Of a stretch of 64,000 nucleotides of DNA, positions 1 to 11,597 are shown in pieces (position 1 is the first letter of the stretch; every line of letters begins with the position of its first letter). Source of the stretch: Anodontia alba (Eukaryota > Mollusca > Bivalvia > Lucinida > Lucinidae). The notes under the pieces are model-generated. The model saw only the letters and a list, made by a program, of their open reading frames with translations, ran no database searches and was not told the DNA's origin. The position numbers and the translations under genes are program-made. Where the stretch lies: contig OZ024825.1 of the NCBI GenBank assembly GCA_964016985.1, forward strand, positions 4,892,056-4,956,055, in the 5' to 3' direction.

Positions 1-180
1 AATTTTTATGGAATATGGACAGGTAGGTAAATTTAGTTGATAGATCTCTTACATAACTTTATGATTAAGCAATAAAACTCTGTATGCATTGTCTAGAAAT
101 TTTACACAAGGCTCTTGAAGATCAAGAAAAATTCTACTTTTTAACTTATAACAGTTACTTTGAATGGTTTATTAATTTTG
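1..180. other. No recognisable feature
   Basis: AT-rich sequence without an open frame, terminal repeat or tandem structure that I can identify. Confidence 0.5.
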
Positions 181-470
181 ATTGATTGATTATGTTGGGG
201 TTTAACAACATGTCAACCCTTGTGGGTCATTTTGTGTTGTCTCCCAGAGAAAGGGAGAAAAGAGATAGAAGAGATAGTTGAGGAGATGAAAGAGAGGGAC
301 AGGGAAGAAAGAGGAAAATGAATGGAAGTGAAGAAACGGAAGAAATAAAAACATTCCCCCTTTACCCTTACCTGCTACAAGGATAGCAGGCCTTGCCCAA
401 CTGTAAGCCAGTATCAGTCGGTGACTTAAGATACACACTTTCGCCACACCCAACGAGCCTCAGGCTTATT
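180..470 (+). repeat. GTTGGGG interspersed repeat, copy 1
   Basis: Roughly 290-bp repeat beginning near GATTATGTTGGGGTTTAAC. A purine-rich centre (AGAGAAAGGGAGAAAAGAGA) is followed by CATTCCCCCTTTACCC and CAAGGATAGCAGGCCTTGCC. Related copies are at 13640-13930, 14296-14570 and 54354-54643. No coding capacity and no obvious terminal inverted repeat. It is probably a SINE-like or other non-autonomous element; class undetermined. Confidence 0.75.
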
Positions 471-496
471 AATTTAACCTTGACCTTAATAACTTG

Positions 497-769
497 ATCA
501 TATCATAATCATCATAATCAGACTTTTTATTAACGTGCAGGTACAGGGGCAACATCCACATGTGGCCCCCTTCCAGATAGCTGGCTTGCTGCACGCATGG
601 CAGATCTCATACTAGATCTCCAGATATGTCTATCATGAGGGTTGATAGCTGAGAGCTTCCACTCTCTGCAATCCCTCTCTGTCAGCTGCTTCCATGTCAT
701 CTTGGGCCTCCCAGGCCCACGCTTTCCTTTCAGACGTGATATGACCTTTGATCTGGTGTTGTTCAAGTG
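497..769 (-). pseudogene. RTE-like non-LTR retrotransposon, 3' fragment
   Basis: Minus-strand 5'-truncated tail of the same family as the element at 42521-45392. It encodes the extreme C-terminus (GRPKMTWKQLTERDC, WKLSAINPHDRHIWRS, VDVAPVPAR). On its own strand it ends in short ATGAT/TATGAT repeats (497-528), the kind of simple-repeat 3' tail seen in RTE-type elements. Severe 5' truncation is normal for LINE copies. Confidence 0.8.
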
Positions 770-827
770 TGCTAAAAAGCAAAAAACAGTCCTAACCCCA
801 AGTTTCTGTGCTCATATGCAGCTAAAA

Positions 828-920
828 ATGAATTATGGACAACTCGCCCCAAGACAATTCACCCCACATAAAACTCGCCCCACACTCGCAAGACAACTCG
901 TCCCACAAGTAAAAGTAGCC
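828..920 (+). repeat. Fragment of the ACTCGCCCC terminal-repeat family
   Basis: Contains reiterated ACAACTCGCCCC, ACAATTCACCCC and ACAACTCGTCCC units spaced about 15-25 bp. Related sequence in the opposite orientation is at 7192-7336, and a short piece at 3843-3915. It looks like the end of a DNA transposon with a tandemly repeated terminal motif. Confidence 0.55.
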
Positions 921-1284
921 CCACCCCATCTAGTTGACCAAGTGCACATAAGCTTGTTAAATAGAGTAAAACCAAAGAAAAAAATGCACATTGCGCAACA
1001 GTATTCATTGTTGTAATTATTACATCAGTCAGCCAAGTATCCTCAATACTTCAGTATCTTTGATATGGTAGCAGTTTATCTTCAAAGGATACTTAAGTGA
1101 TTATCTATTTATCTATCTTATCTTACCTTATCTAATCTTATCTTATACATGTATTATCTTATCCTATCTATCTATGCAATAATGGCACTAGTTTAAGAGG
1201 GGAGAAATGAGAAAACTAATGTATAGCTCTGCAAACTCCACTTTTTCTTATATAAATCAGATGAACAGGTTCCTTACGATAACA

Positions 1285-1340
<56 letters not shown>
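1285..1340. repeat. (TATC)n microsatellite
   Basis: Fourteen perfect TATC units, with degenerate TATC/TTATC sequence upstream at about 1100-1165. Confidence 0.97.
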
Positions 1341-1800
1341 ACGTATCATTGCAATGTAATGCTATCTTTTAAGACGCTAGAAATGATTCTTTCTGCTGAT
1401 AGTCTAAGATATTTTTCTTATTTCTGCTTCATACATAGATTGTGACACTGTCACTAATTAGAAACGTCCGAGTGAGGTGAATCTAACAAGTACTAATACC
1501 GACAATCAATGCTACGGAGCAGACTGAATAGGAAAAATAATGCATATCCCCGCAAATCCCACTTTTCCCTATAAAAAATTAGCAAGTTGATTACATGGAT
1601 TTGTACTTCAATACTCCTGAACTCAGAGCCTGATTGTTACAAAAAAAGTGGCAGGTCTACTGAGCTACATGTAACATGAATGAATGAATTATTACCATAA
1701 ATAAATAGATGAATAAATAATATTGAAAGACAACAAAACAGATGAGTAAAGAAATATCTCTTTGTAGAAGACTTTGAAAAGGCAAAAATATTAAAAATTT

Positions 1801-1843
1801 ATTACTATTATTATTACTATTTTTATTATTATTATTATTATTA
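1801..1843. repeat. (TTA)n microsatellite
   Basis: Imperfect ATT trinucleotide tract with an interrupting CTATTTTT segment. Confidence 0.9.
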
Positions 1844-2041
1844 TATTTGTTTTATGTCAGTTTATAACATTTTTTTATATATTATTTTTTTAATGCACCT
1901 ATCCGTTTGACGACTGTCCACCATGCATTCAGCCATCAATTATCCATGAGGCCCTCCCAGGTGTGACGGGGAACTGGGGAATAATGTCATTTATTTCAGG
2001 GGAACAGGACAGCACATCCATAAAACTACAAGCCATGCACC

Positions 2042-2148
2042 ATGCCCCGCCACACAGGGATATATTCCCTATGCACTTCTGTAGTATAAGGGCTGAAAAC
2101 AATCTAAGTTAAACATGAAGAGAAGCAATAAACTGTTATTTCATAACT

Positions 2149-2180
<32 letters not shown>

Positions 2181-3555
2181 ACCAAAAAGTCTAAGTTAAA
2201 AATGCAATAAAAAGTGGTAAAAAATAATTTCAGGATTCTGAAAAAAAACCAAAAAATATGCATATCTTCAGACCATCCTAAAAGCATGTGTAAAGTTTCA
2301 AAAGGATCGGCCTGAAAATGTAGGAGGAGTTGCGCGTACAAGGTACATACTCCCTATACATTTCTGTAGTATTAGGGCTTGAAAAAAGTTAAAAATGAAA
2401 AAAATGTAATAAAAAATAATTTCAGGATTCTGAAAAAAAAAACAATATGCATATCTTCAGACCATCCTTAAAGCGCCTGTAAAGTTTCAAAAGGATTAGC
2501 CTAAAACTGAGGAGGAGTTGCTGGTAGAAGGTACATACTCCCTATACATTTCTGTAGTATTAGGGCTCGAAAAAAGTCTAAGTTAAAAATGAAAAAAATG
2601 TAATAAAAAATAATTTCAGGATTCTGAAAAAACAATATGCATATCTTCAGACCATCCTAAAAGCACCTGTAAAGTTTGAAAAGGATTGGCCTAAAACTGT
2701 AGGAGAAGTTGCAGGCAGGAGGTACATACTCCCTATACATTTCTGTAGTATTAAGGCTCGAAAAAAGTCTAAGTTAAAAATGAAAAAAAATGTAATAAAA
2801 AATAATTTCAGGATTCTGAAAAACTAATATGCATATCTTCAGACCATCCTAAATGCACCTGTAAAGTTTGAAAAGGATTGGCCTAAAACTGTAGGAGGAG
2901 TTGCGGGCAGAAAGTACATACCGTATTCGACCTAATTACCGCACTGTGTGCTTAGATTTTTCAAGATTACTGAAAAACTTACAGTAAAATATTCACCTAA
3001 TAAGGGCACACTTGGAAGAAAGATCAGCAGAGGACTTCATGATGAGTGTATTTAATGATGCTTATGTGATATTATTTTCTGATTTTCTTTATAAAAGCAT
3101 ATGTTGTGGCAACTTGTAGGTAATCGTTTGAATTGCCTCGACTTGTCGAGGCAATTCAAACTAGTACCAACAACATATACTTTTATAAAGAAGTAGATAA
3201 AAGTACACTAGCTGTAATCTAAAGACTACTAAATTGCTTGACTGTGCACTTATAGGAGTATGTGCGGTAATTAGGTTGATTACGGTACTCCCTATACATA
3301 TCTGTAGTATTAGGGATCGAAAAAAGTCTAAGTTAAAAATGAAAAAAATGTGATAAAAAATAATTTCAAGATTCTGATAAAACAATATGCATATCTTCAG
3401 ACCATCCTAAAAGCGCCTTTGAAGTTTGAAAAGGATTGGCCTAAAACTGTAGGAGGAGTTGCGGGCAGACGAATGGTGGGGGCACTGACGGACGGACACT
3501 CAAAATTTCAGAGGGTATAACATAATACCCCGCCACTTTTTTGGTGGCGGGGCAT
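2042..3555 (+). mobile_element. Helitron/HINE-like minisatellite element 1
   Basis: Bounded by the perfect 12-bp inverted repeat ATGCCCCGCCAC / GTGGCGGGGCAT. The interior holds about five tandem units of 170-190 bp (landmarks CCCTATACATTTCTGTAGTA, ATGCATATCTTCAGACCATC and GGAGGAGTTGC). A GACGGACGGAC microsatellite follows (3484-3497), then a terminal hairpin (CCCCGCCAC...GTGGCGGGG) and the tail ATAAAAA. This matches HINE/pearl-type non-autonomous Helitron relatives known from bivalves. The fourth unit is split by the MITE at 2921-3285. A 30-base poly(A) run sits at 2150-2179. Confidence 0.75.
2921..3285. mobile_element. Tc1/mariner-type MITE with core-B palindrome
   Basis: 365-bp MITE inserted cleanly into a tandem unit of the surrounding element. 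TA is duplicated at 2919-2920 and 3286-3287, and removing the insert restores the unit. The 24-bp terminal repeats, CCGTATTCGACCTAATTACC and its partner ending in GGTTGATTACGG, differ at three positions. The centre (about 3086-3193) is a long imperfect palindrome with GAATTGCCTCGACTTGTCGA at its axis. It resembles the cores of MITE families A, H and P despite unrelated ends. Confidence 0.88.
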
Positions 3556-3842
3556 AAAAATGAAGGAAACAGGGGAACAAATGTAATTTTTGGGAGCAGG
3601 GAACAGAGAAAATTGACTTTGGGAACAAAGGAAAATGCTGAAAAATTTAAGGGGAACAAGGGAAGAGGTATTCACCCCAACCCCCTGGGAAAGCCTCATC
3701 CATATCTATAATCTTCCATGTGAAATCAATTAACATTGAAAGTTGTCATCATCTCCAGCCACTACTGCCTATCAACAATGATCCATTATGGTCTAATTGC
3801 AAAAATTCTGGTATTATCCATCATAACGTGCTATTACCATTC

Positions 3843-3915
3843 TGGGGCGAGTTACTTTCTAAAGGGTCCATCGAATTACCCCAAACCACCCCAAACTACC
3901 CCAAACCACCATTGG
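3843..3915 (+). repeat. Fragment related to the ACTCGCCCC family
   Basis: GGGGCGAGTT, then GGTCCATCGAATTACCCC, then repeated ACCCCAAACC units. Nearly the same series (inverted) is at 7192-7260, so this is part of that element's subterminal region. Confidence 0.55.
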
Positions 3916-3987
3916 TAAAATAAAATATACAATACAGGTCAATTTAGACATATATTGTATATGTATATACATACAAAAATACATATA

Positions 3988-5520
3988 CATGGCAAAAAAA
4001 GTTAGGGATATTTTTATTCTTGAGTGAAATGTATAACAGGTATTAATCCAATCTATTATATTATGGCGTAATAATAAAGTTTATTCAATAACAATAAATT
4101 TTTTGTAGAACTGAAATCAGTTCACTCTCTTGTACAGACAAAAAAAACATGCACAATACAACAGTAGGGTTGAGTGAAGAATGTCACAAATACACAATGC
4201 TCAATTTTCACCGGTGAGCTTTGCTCATCACCTAAATTTGAGCGCTAATCTTTTCAAAAGTGAACAAATTTCTGGTTAACAAATCTATTGCTTTACTATT
4301 GACAACATCTGTTCTACTAGCGTTAAAATGCCACAACTTCGACATCTGCCAAACGACGCGCGCTTATGCGCAATTGGAATGCTAGAAGCTGGCATGAGGC
4401 AAGTCGAAGTTGCTAGACGTTTGGGTGTTTCACAGAACTCGGTTGGCACAAACCAACAGCACGTTAGATCGACGTCGAAGTGGGTGCCTGAGATCTACGT
4501 CGCAAGCCCAGGATATGTTCCTGCATATGTCAGCCTTGAAATCATGATCAGTAAGCGCCAAACAACTGCACGAACGTCTCTAAAGAACTGGAACAAGAGT
4601 GTCTATTCAAACCGTGCGGAATCAACTTCACAGCACTGGACTTAGAGCTCGGCGACCTTACGTTGGGGTGCCACTTTCCCAGAGACATAGACAAGCCAGG
4701 CTAGCATGGACAAGGCAGCATCGTCGATGGACTAACCAACAATGGGCGACAGTACTCTTTGCCGATGAGTCATGGTTTCTGCTGGATATGCTTGACAGAC
4801 GACATCGCGTTTGGCATCGCAGAGGTGAGAGGTACGCGAACTGCGCCATTGTTGAACCTGACCGGTATGGGGTAGGAAGTTTTATGATATGTGGCGGCGT
4901 ATCTGTTCATTCCCGTACAGAGCTGTTTTTACGCTTAACGGGACAGGCCAACACTACATCAATGAAGTGCTACAGCCGGTTGTTCTGCTTTTGTTCAACA
5001 ACACCACGTAGTGCTGCAGGATGACAACTCAAGACCTCATCGGGTGAGGATAGTACAGCAGTTCCTGCAGCAGAACAATGTGGATCATCTCGACTGGCCT
5101 GCTTGATCCCGACTTGTCACCAGTCGAGCATGTTTGGGACATTCTCGGCCAGCGTGTAGGACAGAGAGTTCCACGACCAAGAACGCGCCAAGCTTTGGCC
5201 GCAGCCTTGCAGGAGTGGAGGAGGATACCCCAGCTACAGATTGCCAAACTCATCAGGAGTATGCGTTGTCATTGTGTGGCCTGCATAGATGCAACAGGTG
5301 GACATATGCTATATTGACAATTTGTGAGGTTTTATTGGTGACCCTAGTGATCTTCCATACAAATTTTCTCATTCACATCTAGTGCTACAGACTCCAACGG
5401 ATGGATTTTTGTCTGCAAATGAAACGATGTAATCAAATATATCAATTTCAGATTTCAGATATGTCTTAGTTTCCTTTTATTTCACCGTACATACAAATAT
5501 CCCTAACTTCTTTTGTTACG
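3988..5520 (+). mobile_element. Tc1-type DNA transposon, both ends present
   Basis: 1533-bp element flanked by TA (3986-3987 and 5521-5522). Terminal inverted repeats of about 28 bp share AAGTTAGGGATATTT (left 4000-4014, right 5497-5511). The length fits Tc1 elements. It encloses one transposase reading region on the plus strand, damaged by frameshifts, so this copy is non-autonomous unless helped in trans. Confidence 0.92.
4328..5317 (+). pseudogene. Tc1 transposase (DD34E), frameshifted
   Basis: Inactivated cut-and-paste transposase. The N-terminal helix-turn-helix is visible as NDARLCAIGMLEAGMRQVEV and ARRLGVSQNSV. The catalytic region continues in other frames: FADESWF (first Asp, about 4760), DDNSRPH (second Asp, about 5020) and PDLSPVEHVWD (Glu, about 5130). 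Spacing from the second Asp to Glu is about 34 residues once frames are stitched. At least three frame changes and an in-frame stop break the protein. Family: Tc1/mariner, Tc1 subgroup. Confidence 0.92.
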
Positions 5521-5522
5521 TA

Positions 5523-5940
5523 TATATTGATGCATTTTTGTGGATATATATGTCTATTTGCTCGCTTGTACTGATGTAGTTTGTTTCTAAATTTATGACC
5601 TAATCTGTATAATGTTTTCTAGCATTGCACTTTTTAATAATAGTATGTGTTAAACTCACCCTATCACGTTAGCCCAAGGATAAAATTTTATCCTTAGTTT
5701 CCAGCTGGCACCACGCAATTGAGAGGTTGCTGATGACATCACAAACCAAGAGTTATGTTTCTTGCTGGGGACCCCCAGGCGTATTTTCAACAGAATTTTA
5801 ACGTACTTTGAGCATCAATATTTTCCTCGTCTCTTGGTAAATTCGGACCAAATCATATTTATTTGCTTCTTATATACCTAAAAATAATCACAGTGAAGTT
5901 TCCAGTCCCTTAGACTTTTCATCATCGAGGAATAATGACA
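5523..5940. other. No gene; one short perfect palindrome
   Basis: Non-coding. A perfect 20-bp palindrome, AAGGATAAAATTTTATCCTT, lies at 5676-5695. No other structure seen. Confidence 0.5.
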
Positions 5941-5956
5941 GTTGAATAGTATTAGG

Positions 5957-7033
5957 TGTCTCCAATGGGAACAAGACAATTCATCGACACGGTTTTTGGA
6001 GACAATTCACCAACACAAATGAAGACAACTCATCGACACTTTTTGAAGACAATTCACCGACACATTATTATGTTGAAATTATACCCAAGCTGATAAAATG
6101 AAGACAATATTTTGAAAATAAGTTGATTTATTATCACGTTTATGATCAAAATAACGAATTTAGGACATTAATTCAATATTTTTTGGCTTATTGATGACAA
6201 TTAAGAGACCATTTTAACCGCATAGGATGGCTGGCATAAATAAACTTACGCATTTTATTTTAAAAGCATGATTTAAAGGAAAATATACTTATAGGGAACT
6301 TGGTAAAATATTATTCAAAACTTTCTTAATTAAAATAAAGAAGATGGAAAGTGGAGCTGGATATTCGTTTGTATGAGTTTTGTTTTCATTTATTTCCAAA
6401 ATTTTTGTTGTTCAAATTGTGATAATAATAGGAATTTGACTGTTAATCATTAATGCATCAGTGTCATGTAGCAGAGTTGATGAGCTTGTACACGCGCATC
6501 AGTTGATTAGATACTTGACTGACATGACTACCTCGATGTTGATGAGCTTGTACAAGTCGTATTATCAATATTGCAGTTCCATAGCAATCAACATCCTAAA
6601 AGCTACATGTTAGCCTCGGTGGGACTTTGAGACAGCTCCCCGACAGTCAAAGTGTGTGACATCAACATGATCAAGTCATCAAGTCAACTTCCTATTCCGG
6701 TCTCATCCTCAGCAGCTGCATCGTAAATAATGCAGAACATCAGTCATGACTAAAATTAAAAACCTTTCCGCATTCTTAGCCCAATAATCGATTCAGAGAC
6801 TGTTCACTGACAGGCAGAACAGGAAGGCTAGTCATTCACAGGTATGATCAATCAAATACAATGTACCACTTACTTATAATTACCCTTAATTACCCATGAT
6901 TGCCAATTGCCTTCAAACAAATGTGTCGGTGATTTGTCTTCAAAAAGTGTCAATGAGTTGTCTTCAGTTGTGTCGGTGAATTGTCTCCAAAAACCGTGTC
7001 GATGAGTTGTCTTGTCGATGAATTGTCTCGATT
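5957..7033. mobile_element. DNA transposon with long, internally repetitive inverted ends
   Basis: About 110-bp inverted arms (5957-6067 and 6910-7033) built of repeated units of the type GACAATTCATCGACAC / GACAATTCACCGACAC every 20-30 bp, around about 840 bp of non-coding AT-rich sequence. No transposase frame is visible, so it is non-autonomous. Repeated subterminal motifs of this kind usually serve as transposase-binding sites (inference). Confidence 0.7.
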
Positions 7034-7191
7034 CCTCTCCAACTTGGCTGATAAAGGTGCAGTAATCTTATAAAACTCTGGCCTATGAAACCTCTTATTA
7101 CCCTTTAAGCTTTAAATGTCTTAAAATTGGATGTAAATCAAAAATACAAGAGCAGCAAAGTCAATAAATACATTTAATATATACAAATGAA

Positions 7192-7336
7192 AAGTGGTCT
7201 GGGTGGTTTGGTGTGTTTTGGGGTGGTTTGGGGTAAATCGATGGACCGCTTTCTAAATGGGGCGAGTTGTATTGTGAATCTGGGACGAGTTGGCTTGGAG
7301 CGAGTTTTATGTGGGGCGAGTTGTCTTTGGGGCGCC
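7192..7336 (-). repeat. ACTCGCCCC-family terminal segment and adjacent (CA)n
   Basis: On the minus strand it reads as repeated ACTCGCCCC / ACTCGTCCC / ACTCGCTCC units followed by ACCCCAAACCACCCC. It is a longer relative of 828-920 and 3843-3915. A (CA)n tract follows at 7342-7358. Confidence 0.6.
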
Positions 7337-7439
7337 TAAAAACACACACACACACACAGAATTTCAATCTTTTTCATTACAGTTCTGAATCCTCAAATGA
7401 TGCGTCATTTTCATTTACCTATCTGAGCCCTTCATAACC

Positions 7440-8790
7440 GACTGTGACTTGATTCTAAAAGGTTTTTTAAACATTTTTGTTTGTTTGGCAAAAGCGAAAG
7501 TTGACAAAAATGCTGTTTCCGTTTTTAGCGAGACTATTTGCTCTTTGCCCGTGCAAAGAACGCTTACTGAAGGTTTTCTTTGGCAAACGTTCATAACGCA
7601 TTCTGGTAACATGGCCTGTCCATCTTAACTGTGCCAATTTCAGAAGAGTATGTACACTCTGCATCCCTGCCCTTTTGAGGACTTCTGTGTCTGGAAGCCT
7701 GTCTTTCCATTTGATCTTTAGGAGTTTTCTAAGACAGCTTGTATGGAAGTGTTTCAGTCCTTTGGCATGCCGTTGGTAAAATGTCCAAGTTTCGGATGCG
7801 TAGAATAGTGTTAGCAGAACCATCGATCTGTATACTTCCACGTAGCCGGCCAAATGCTTCCATATAGCCGGCCAAATGCTGCACTAGCTTTGATAATCCT
7901 AGCATTGACTTCATCATCAATGTGCACAACTCTAGACAATGTGTTTCCAATGAAGGTGAACTTGTCTACCACTTGCAGTCGTTGACCTTTCACTGTCACG
8001 GTGATGGTAGGCTCCTTGTAAAGCTTTCCAGGTGCTGGCTGATCTCGGACCTAATAATACCCCGTGTATATTGGGTCCAAGGGCTGATATACTACCTCAG
8101 TCTTTTTTATGCTGATTGTGAGATCATAGCTGTCACATGAATCCGATACTTGATCCACACCTTTTTGCATTTTCTCTTCTGTTGGAGCACCCTTTGCCAT
8201 GTCATCAGCAAAGAAGAACTCATCTAGCACCTCTGTCTGCACCTTGGATTTAGCTTGCAACCTTCTTGGGTTGAAAAGTTTCCCATCAAAGCGATACCTA
8301 ATAGGTATACTATTGTCACCATCCTGGAAAGCATCTGTAAGCATGGCAGAAAACATCATGCTGAACAGTGTTGAAGCTAGTACACAGCCATGCTTAACTC
8401 CATTTGTCACAGGGAATGGATCAGAAAACTCGCCATCATTTTGGACCCTTGCAAGCATACCATCATGGAATTGCCGCACCATTGCTATGAATTTGGCAGG
8501 ACAGCCAAATTTTGCCGTAATTTTCCAAAGTCACTCACGACTGACTATGTCAAATGCTTTGGTAAGGTCGACAAAGGTCATGTAGAGGTCCACATTATGT
8601 TCCTGGCATTTTTTAAGCTGTCGTGCTGTAAAGATCATGTCTATTGTTCCTCTGTCTTTCCTGAATCAACACTGGCTTTCCGGTAGAAGCCCTGACTGTT
8701 CAAGGTGTTCGTTCAATCAACTCAGTAGGACCCTAGCAAGGATATTCCCAGCAATTGACAATAAAGAGATGCCTCGACGATTTTTAACAT
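7440..8790 (-). pseudogene. Non-LTR retrotransposon reverse transcriptase, decayed
   Basis: Minus-strand RT with motifs in order: NRRGISLLSIAGNILARVLL (about 8790-8730), GTIDMIFTARQLKKCQEH, MTFVDLTKAFD (about 8580), NGVKHGCVLASTLF (about 8400), FFADDMAKGAPTEEKMQ (the FADD catalytic box, about 8200), then LYASETWTFYQRHAKGL and LAQLRWTGHVTRM downstream. Several stops and frame changes interrupt it and no endonuclease is seen, so this is a truncated dead copy. It differs clearly from the RTE-like family at 42521-45392; clade not resolved. Confidence 0.88.
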
Positions 8791-8993
8791 ATACCCTCGT
8801 TCTGTATATGCTAAAAAGAAAGACATATATAGCTGGCGAGTCCAGTGTTGCAAATACCATTGAAATATTCCAAATACTTACAGAGTAATTGAGAGTTTAA
8901 GTTTTGTTCATTCAGTGCATTTCATTGCGGAGTCAACAAAAATAAAAAAAAAATGAAGTGACAAATGAAGATAGAGTTGATAAATTTGGAATA

Positions 8994-9042
8994 CCGTATT
9001 TACCCTAAGGTCTGTCAGCCCGAATACATATAGTAAGTACGG
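8994..9042. repeat. Minimal family D MITE (ends only)
   Basis: A 49-bp remnant with the two ends of family D almost fused: CCGTATTTACCCTAAGG joined to CCGAATACATATAGTAAGTACGG. TA is present on both sides (8992-8993, 9043-9044). It is an internally deleted copy of the element seen intact at 22485-22700. Confidence 0.7.
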
Positions 9043-9182
9043 TAATCTTATCAAATCGAACCCCCCTCGGAAATCACCTTGGATCCGACCCTGAATTCAC
9101 GCCCCTGCTTAGACGTGTCTTCTGCGTTAGATGTATGACTGTAGAGACTTTTTAGTAATCAATCAACTAGAGTACAGCTGAA

Positions 9183-9385
9183 ATGGAGAAAATTCAGAAA
9201 AGTACACTCCGATTAATCTATGATTACTTCAACTCTCCTCTTCCGCATCTCACCTGAACAAACAAGAACTTCATGTGCACGGAAAATCAAATGAAGCCTT
9301 TGGCCAGGGATGTATTCAAAGATGTTAATAAATTAGCTCCGTCTTACTTTGCAAGATTTTATGATTCTCAGAATTTATAAAAAGA
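9183..9385 (+). pseudogene. LINE reverse-transcriptase C-terminal relic
   Basis: One frame with a single stop reads MEKIQKSTLRLIYDYFNSPL and then MKPLARDVFKDVNKLAPSYF. This resembles the region after the RT domain in CR1/Jockey-like LINEs (EKIQ-RALR-IY-D, then an ALE-FK--N-L-P segment). No RT core remains. Short and degenerate, so the family is uncertain. Confidence 0.55.
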
Positions 9386-9600
9386 AGACAAATAGTAGGC
9401 TATGTGGGTCACTAATGAGGCCTAATTAGCCGAAACTAGTTAGTCTGGCCCAGAAAACTTGTCAGTTTTACTGATATCAATTTTGTGAGTGTATCCATTG
9501 ATCTCAATGGTCATTCCTTTTATAATACATTTATCTTCACCGCAGATAGTGAAAGAGCCGTGTGGTGGCCCCGTATTTCACTATAGTGTAGTGGATATTT

Positions 9601-9920
9601 TCGGCCTCGGTGGCTCAGTTGGATCATAGTGCGCCATCCGACTGGAGACCAGGAGGTCGCGGGTTCAACACCCACCGAGGTCGGCAACATTCTTTCGTGG
9701 AGATTGACCATGAAATATTTTCTACGGTCATTCTCTCCCTTCCGCTGATTCAAGAAGGGCAGTTGTCAGTTTCTGGCGAAAGAATGTGCACACTACTGGT
9801 TAACCGCTTAGAGGACTAAGCCTGGCCAGTAAATGTGTGGTTAGGTAAACTGACCGCGCTCGACATGACCCCACTGAGTTGACTGAGCCGTAAAACCTCA
9901 ACACAAACTGGTCCTTTGCA
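9601..9920 (+). mobile_element. tRNA-derived SINE, family S1
   Basis: Head with pol III promoter boxes: A box GTGGCTCAGTTGGATCA and B box GGGTTCAACACCC, ending ACCGAGGTCGGCAAC. A body of about 220 bp follows, ending CCGTAAAACCTCAACACAAAC. Three reverse-orientation copies of the family are at 20812-21032, 35530-35752 and 57430-57605. Stretches of another repeat (GGGTCACTGGTGAGGCCTAA type) flank it at 9401-9450 and 9958-10002; the second runs into a poly(A) tract. Confidence 0.85.
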
Positions 9921-10219
9921 ATCATTCAGCCCATCCCGGGATTTTTTTAATTTTATATGAGGGTCACTGGTGAGGCCTAATTGGTCGAAACTAGCTAGTA
10001 TGGCAAAAAAAAAAAAAAAAAAAACACCCAAAAAAAAAACAAAAAAAAAACCATTTCATCTGTTTTCAGTTTTTTGACATTTCCTGATTATCATGGCTTC
10101 ACTTATATTTTTGTGTTTTTATTGATCTCAAGGCCGCTAATTCCTTTTAGAATCTACTTACCGCATATGAATAATAGTAGAGTACCTTCTGGTGTAAGGC
10201 CGCTCAAACTATGGACCAG

Positions 10220-11140
10220 CTTTCCTAATGAGATCTTTTGGCATCAAATTGGCAGCGTAAAGCGAAAACGTATCTTTGAGCATCAGATCATCCTGCGCAT
10301 GCGCAAAGTGTCATCCTTTGCTCTCCATTCATACATTCTGTAGTATCCAATGGTTCTGTTAGTGGACCTGTGCGGATGCGCAGGCTGATCTGAGCTTTCG
10401 CTGTCCGCATATGACAGAAGACGCGTTTTCGCATGGAGAGGCCCAAATTTGACTGTTCTTGTTTTGCATGAGTTCTGTTTTAATTTTCCGTTTTAAGCTT
10501 AAGTTAAAATCCCAGTCCACATGCTTAAATCAATTTTTGTTGGGTTACAAAAGTTTGCCGGCTGCGGTGACTCGGACTGCAAACTAAATGCCAGCTCGAT
10601 TATAAAGGTCATTCTACTATCTGCGCTGAGTGAGAAAAACGTATCGTTTGACATGTTCGCCCAACGACGACTCAAATCAGCCTGCGCATCCGCGCAGTCT
10701 GATCAATTTTCGTTGTCTGCATGGTTGCATGATGAAACTCTGCAGCCTTGGCTATCCAAAATGCGCCAAGTGAAGATTCTGATCAGACTGGGCGAATGGC
10801 CAGGTTGATCTGAATCTTTGCTGGGCGCACATATCAGAAGGTACGTTTTCTGATGCTGTGGATCATTTTTCTCTTTCAGTCGCTCTGACTTTCAAGCTGC
10901 AGCCGTGCCTTTATCTTTTTTAGAGCTAATTAATACTTCCACGCAGAGCACTTATGTGGGCCGCGCCATGCGAAAACGTGTCTTTGGTCATATGCAGACA
11001 GCGAAGGCCCAGCTCAGCTTGCGCATTTTGCGCAGTCTGATCAGGGCCTTCACTTTCCGCCAACACAATCATCGAATACTACAACAGAATATATGAATGG
11101 AGAGCAAAGGCCCGGATGATATTTGGCGCATGCGTAGGAT
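10220..11140. repeat. Cluster of family M palindromic MITE copies
   Basis: Three degenerate units (about 10220-10440, 10620-10860, 10965-11140) share AAAACGT termini and central palindromes of the CAGCCTGCGCAT/GCGCAGGCTGATC type. Other copies are at 12690-12850 and 20600-20790. Non-coding. Confidence 0.65.
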
Positions 11141-11394
11141 GACCTGAAAGCACATTTTGCGAATGTTCGAAGGTAGTTTTTCAGCTTGCCGCGGCCCATG
11201 TGTAGATTGAATCGCATCATAACTAAGGGCGATGGTTGAGTACTGTGAAAATGTTCGAGCCCCATACCCACTTGGACGGCCGTTCCAAGGCAGAGCTTCT
11301 GCTGCGGTTTCTCTTCTTCTGATGTTCTGTTTTTGTTATGATTTTGATTTTGTTTTTATTATGAATTTGTTTGTTATTTTCTAGTTTACCATAT

Positions 11395-11585
11395 TGTATT
11401 TACCCTAAGTATTGGACACTTTAAATATTTATTATATTTGTCATAAAATTTAAACAAGTTCATTTTACTATCTTTTGCGTGTCTGAATGATTGCTGGACT
11501 AGTGCTAAATTGTGCCGACCCTGATCAGATACCGCGTTCTGTGTCATGGGACCTGGATCTGCACTGTTTGCTCAGGCCTATATGC
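11395..11585. repeat. Degenerate family D MITE with core C
   Basis: Begins TGTATTTACCCTAAGTATTG, and the degenerate core ends GGATCTGCACTGTTTGCTCA. Same layout as 22485-22700, but diverged and without a clear right end. Confidence 0.6.
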
Positions 11586-11597
11586 CCCAGTGCTTAC

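Noticed and set aside
8199..8585. 128-residue plus-strand ORF
   Set aside because: Antisense shadow of the minus-strand reverse transcriptase with the FADD box.
9601..9690. Functional tRNA gene
   Set aside because: It has A and B box motifs, but no complete cloverleaf by eye. It continues into a conserved body shared with three other copies, so it is a SINE.
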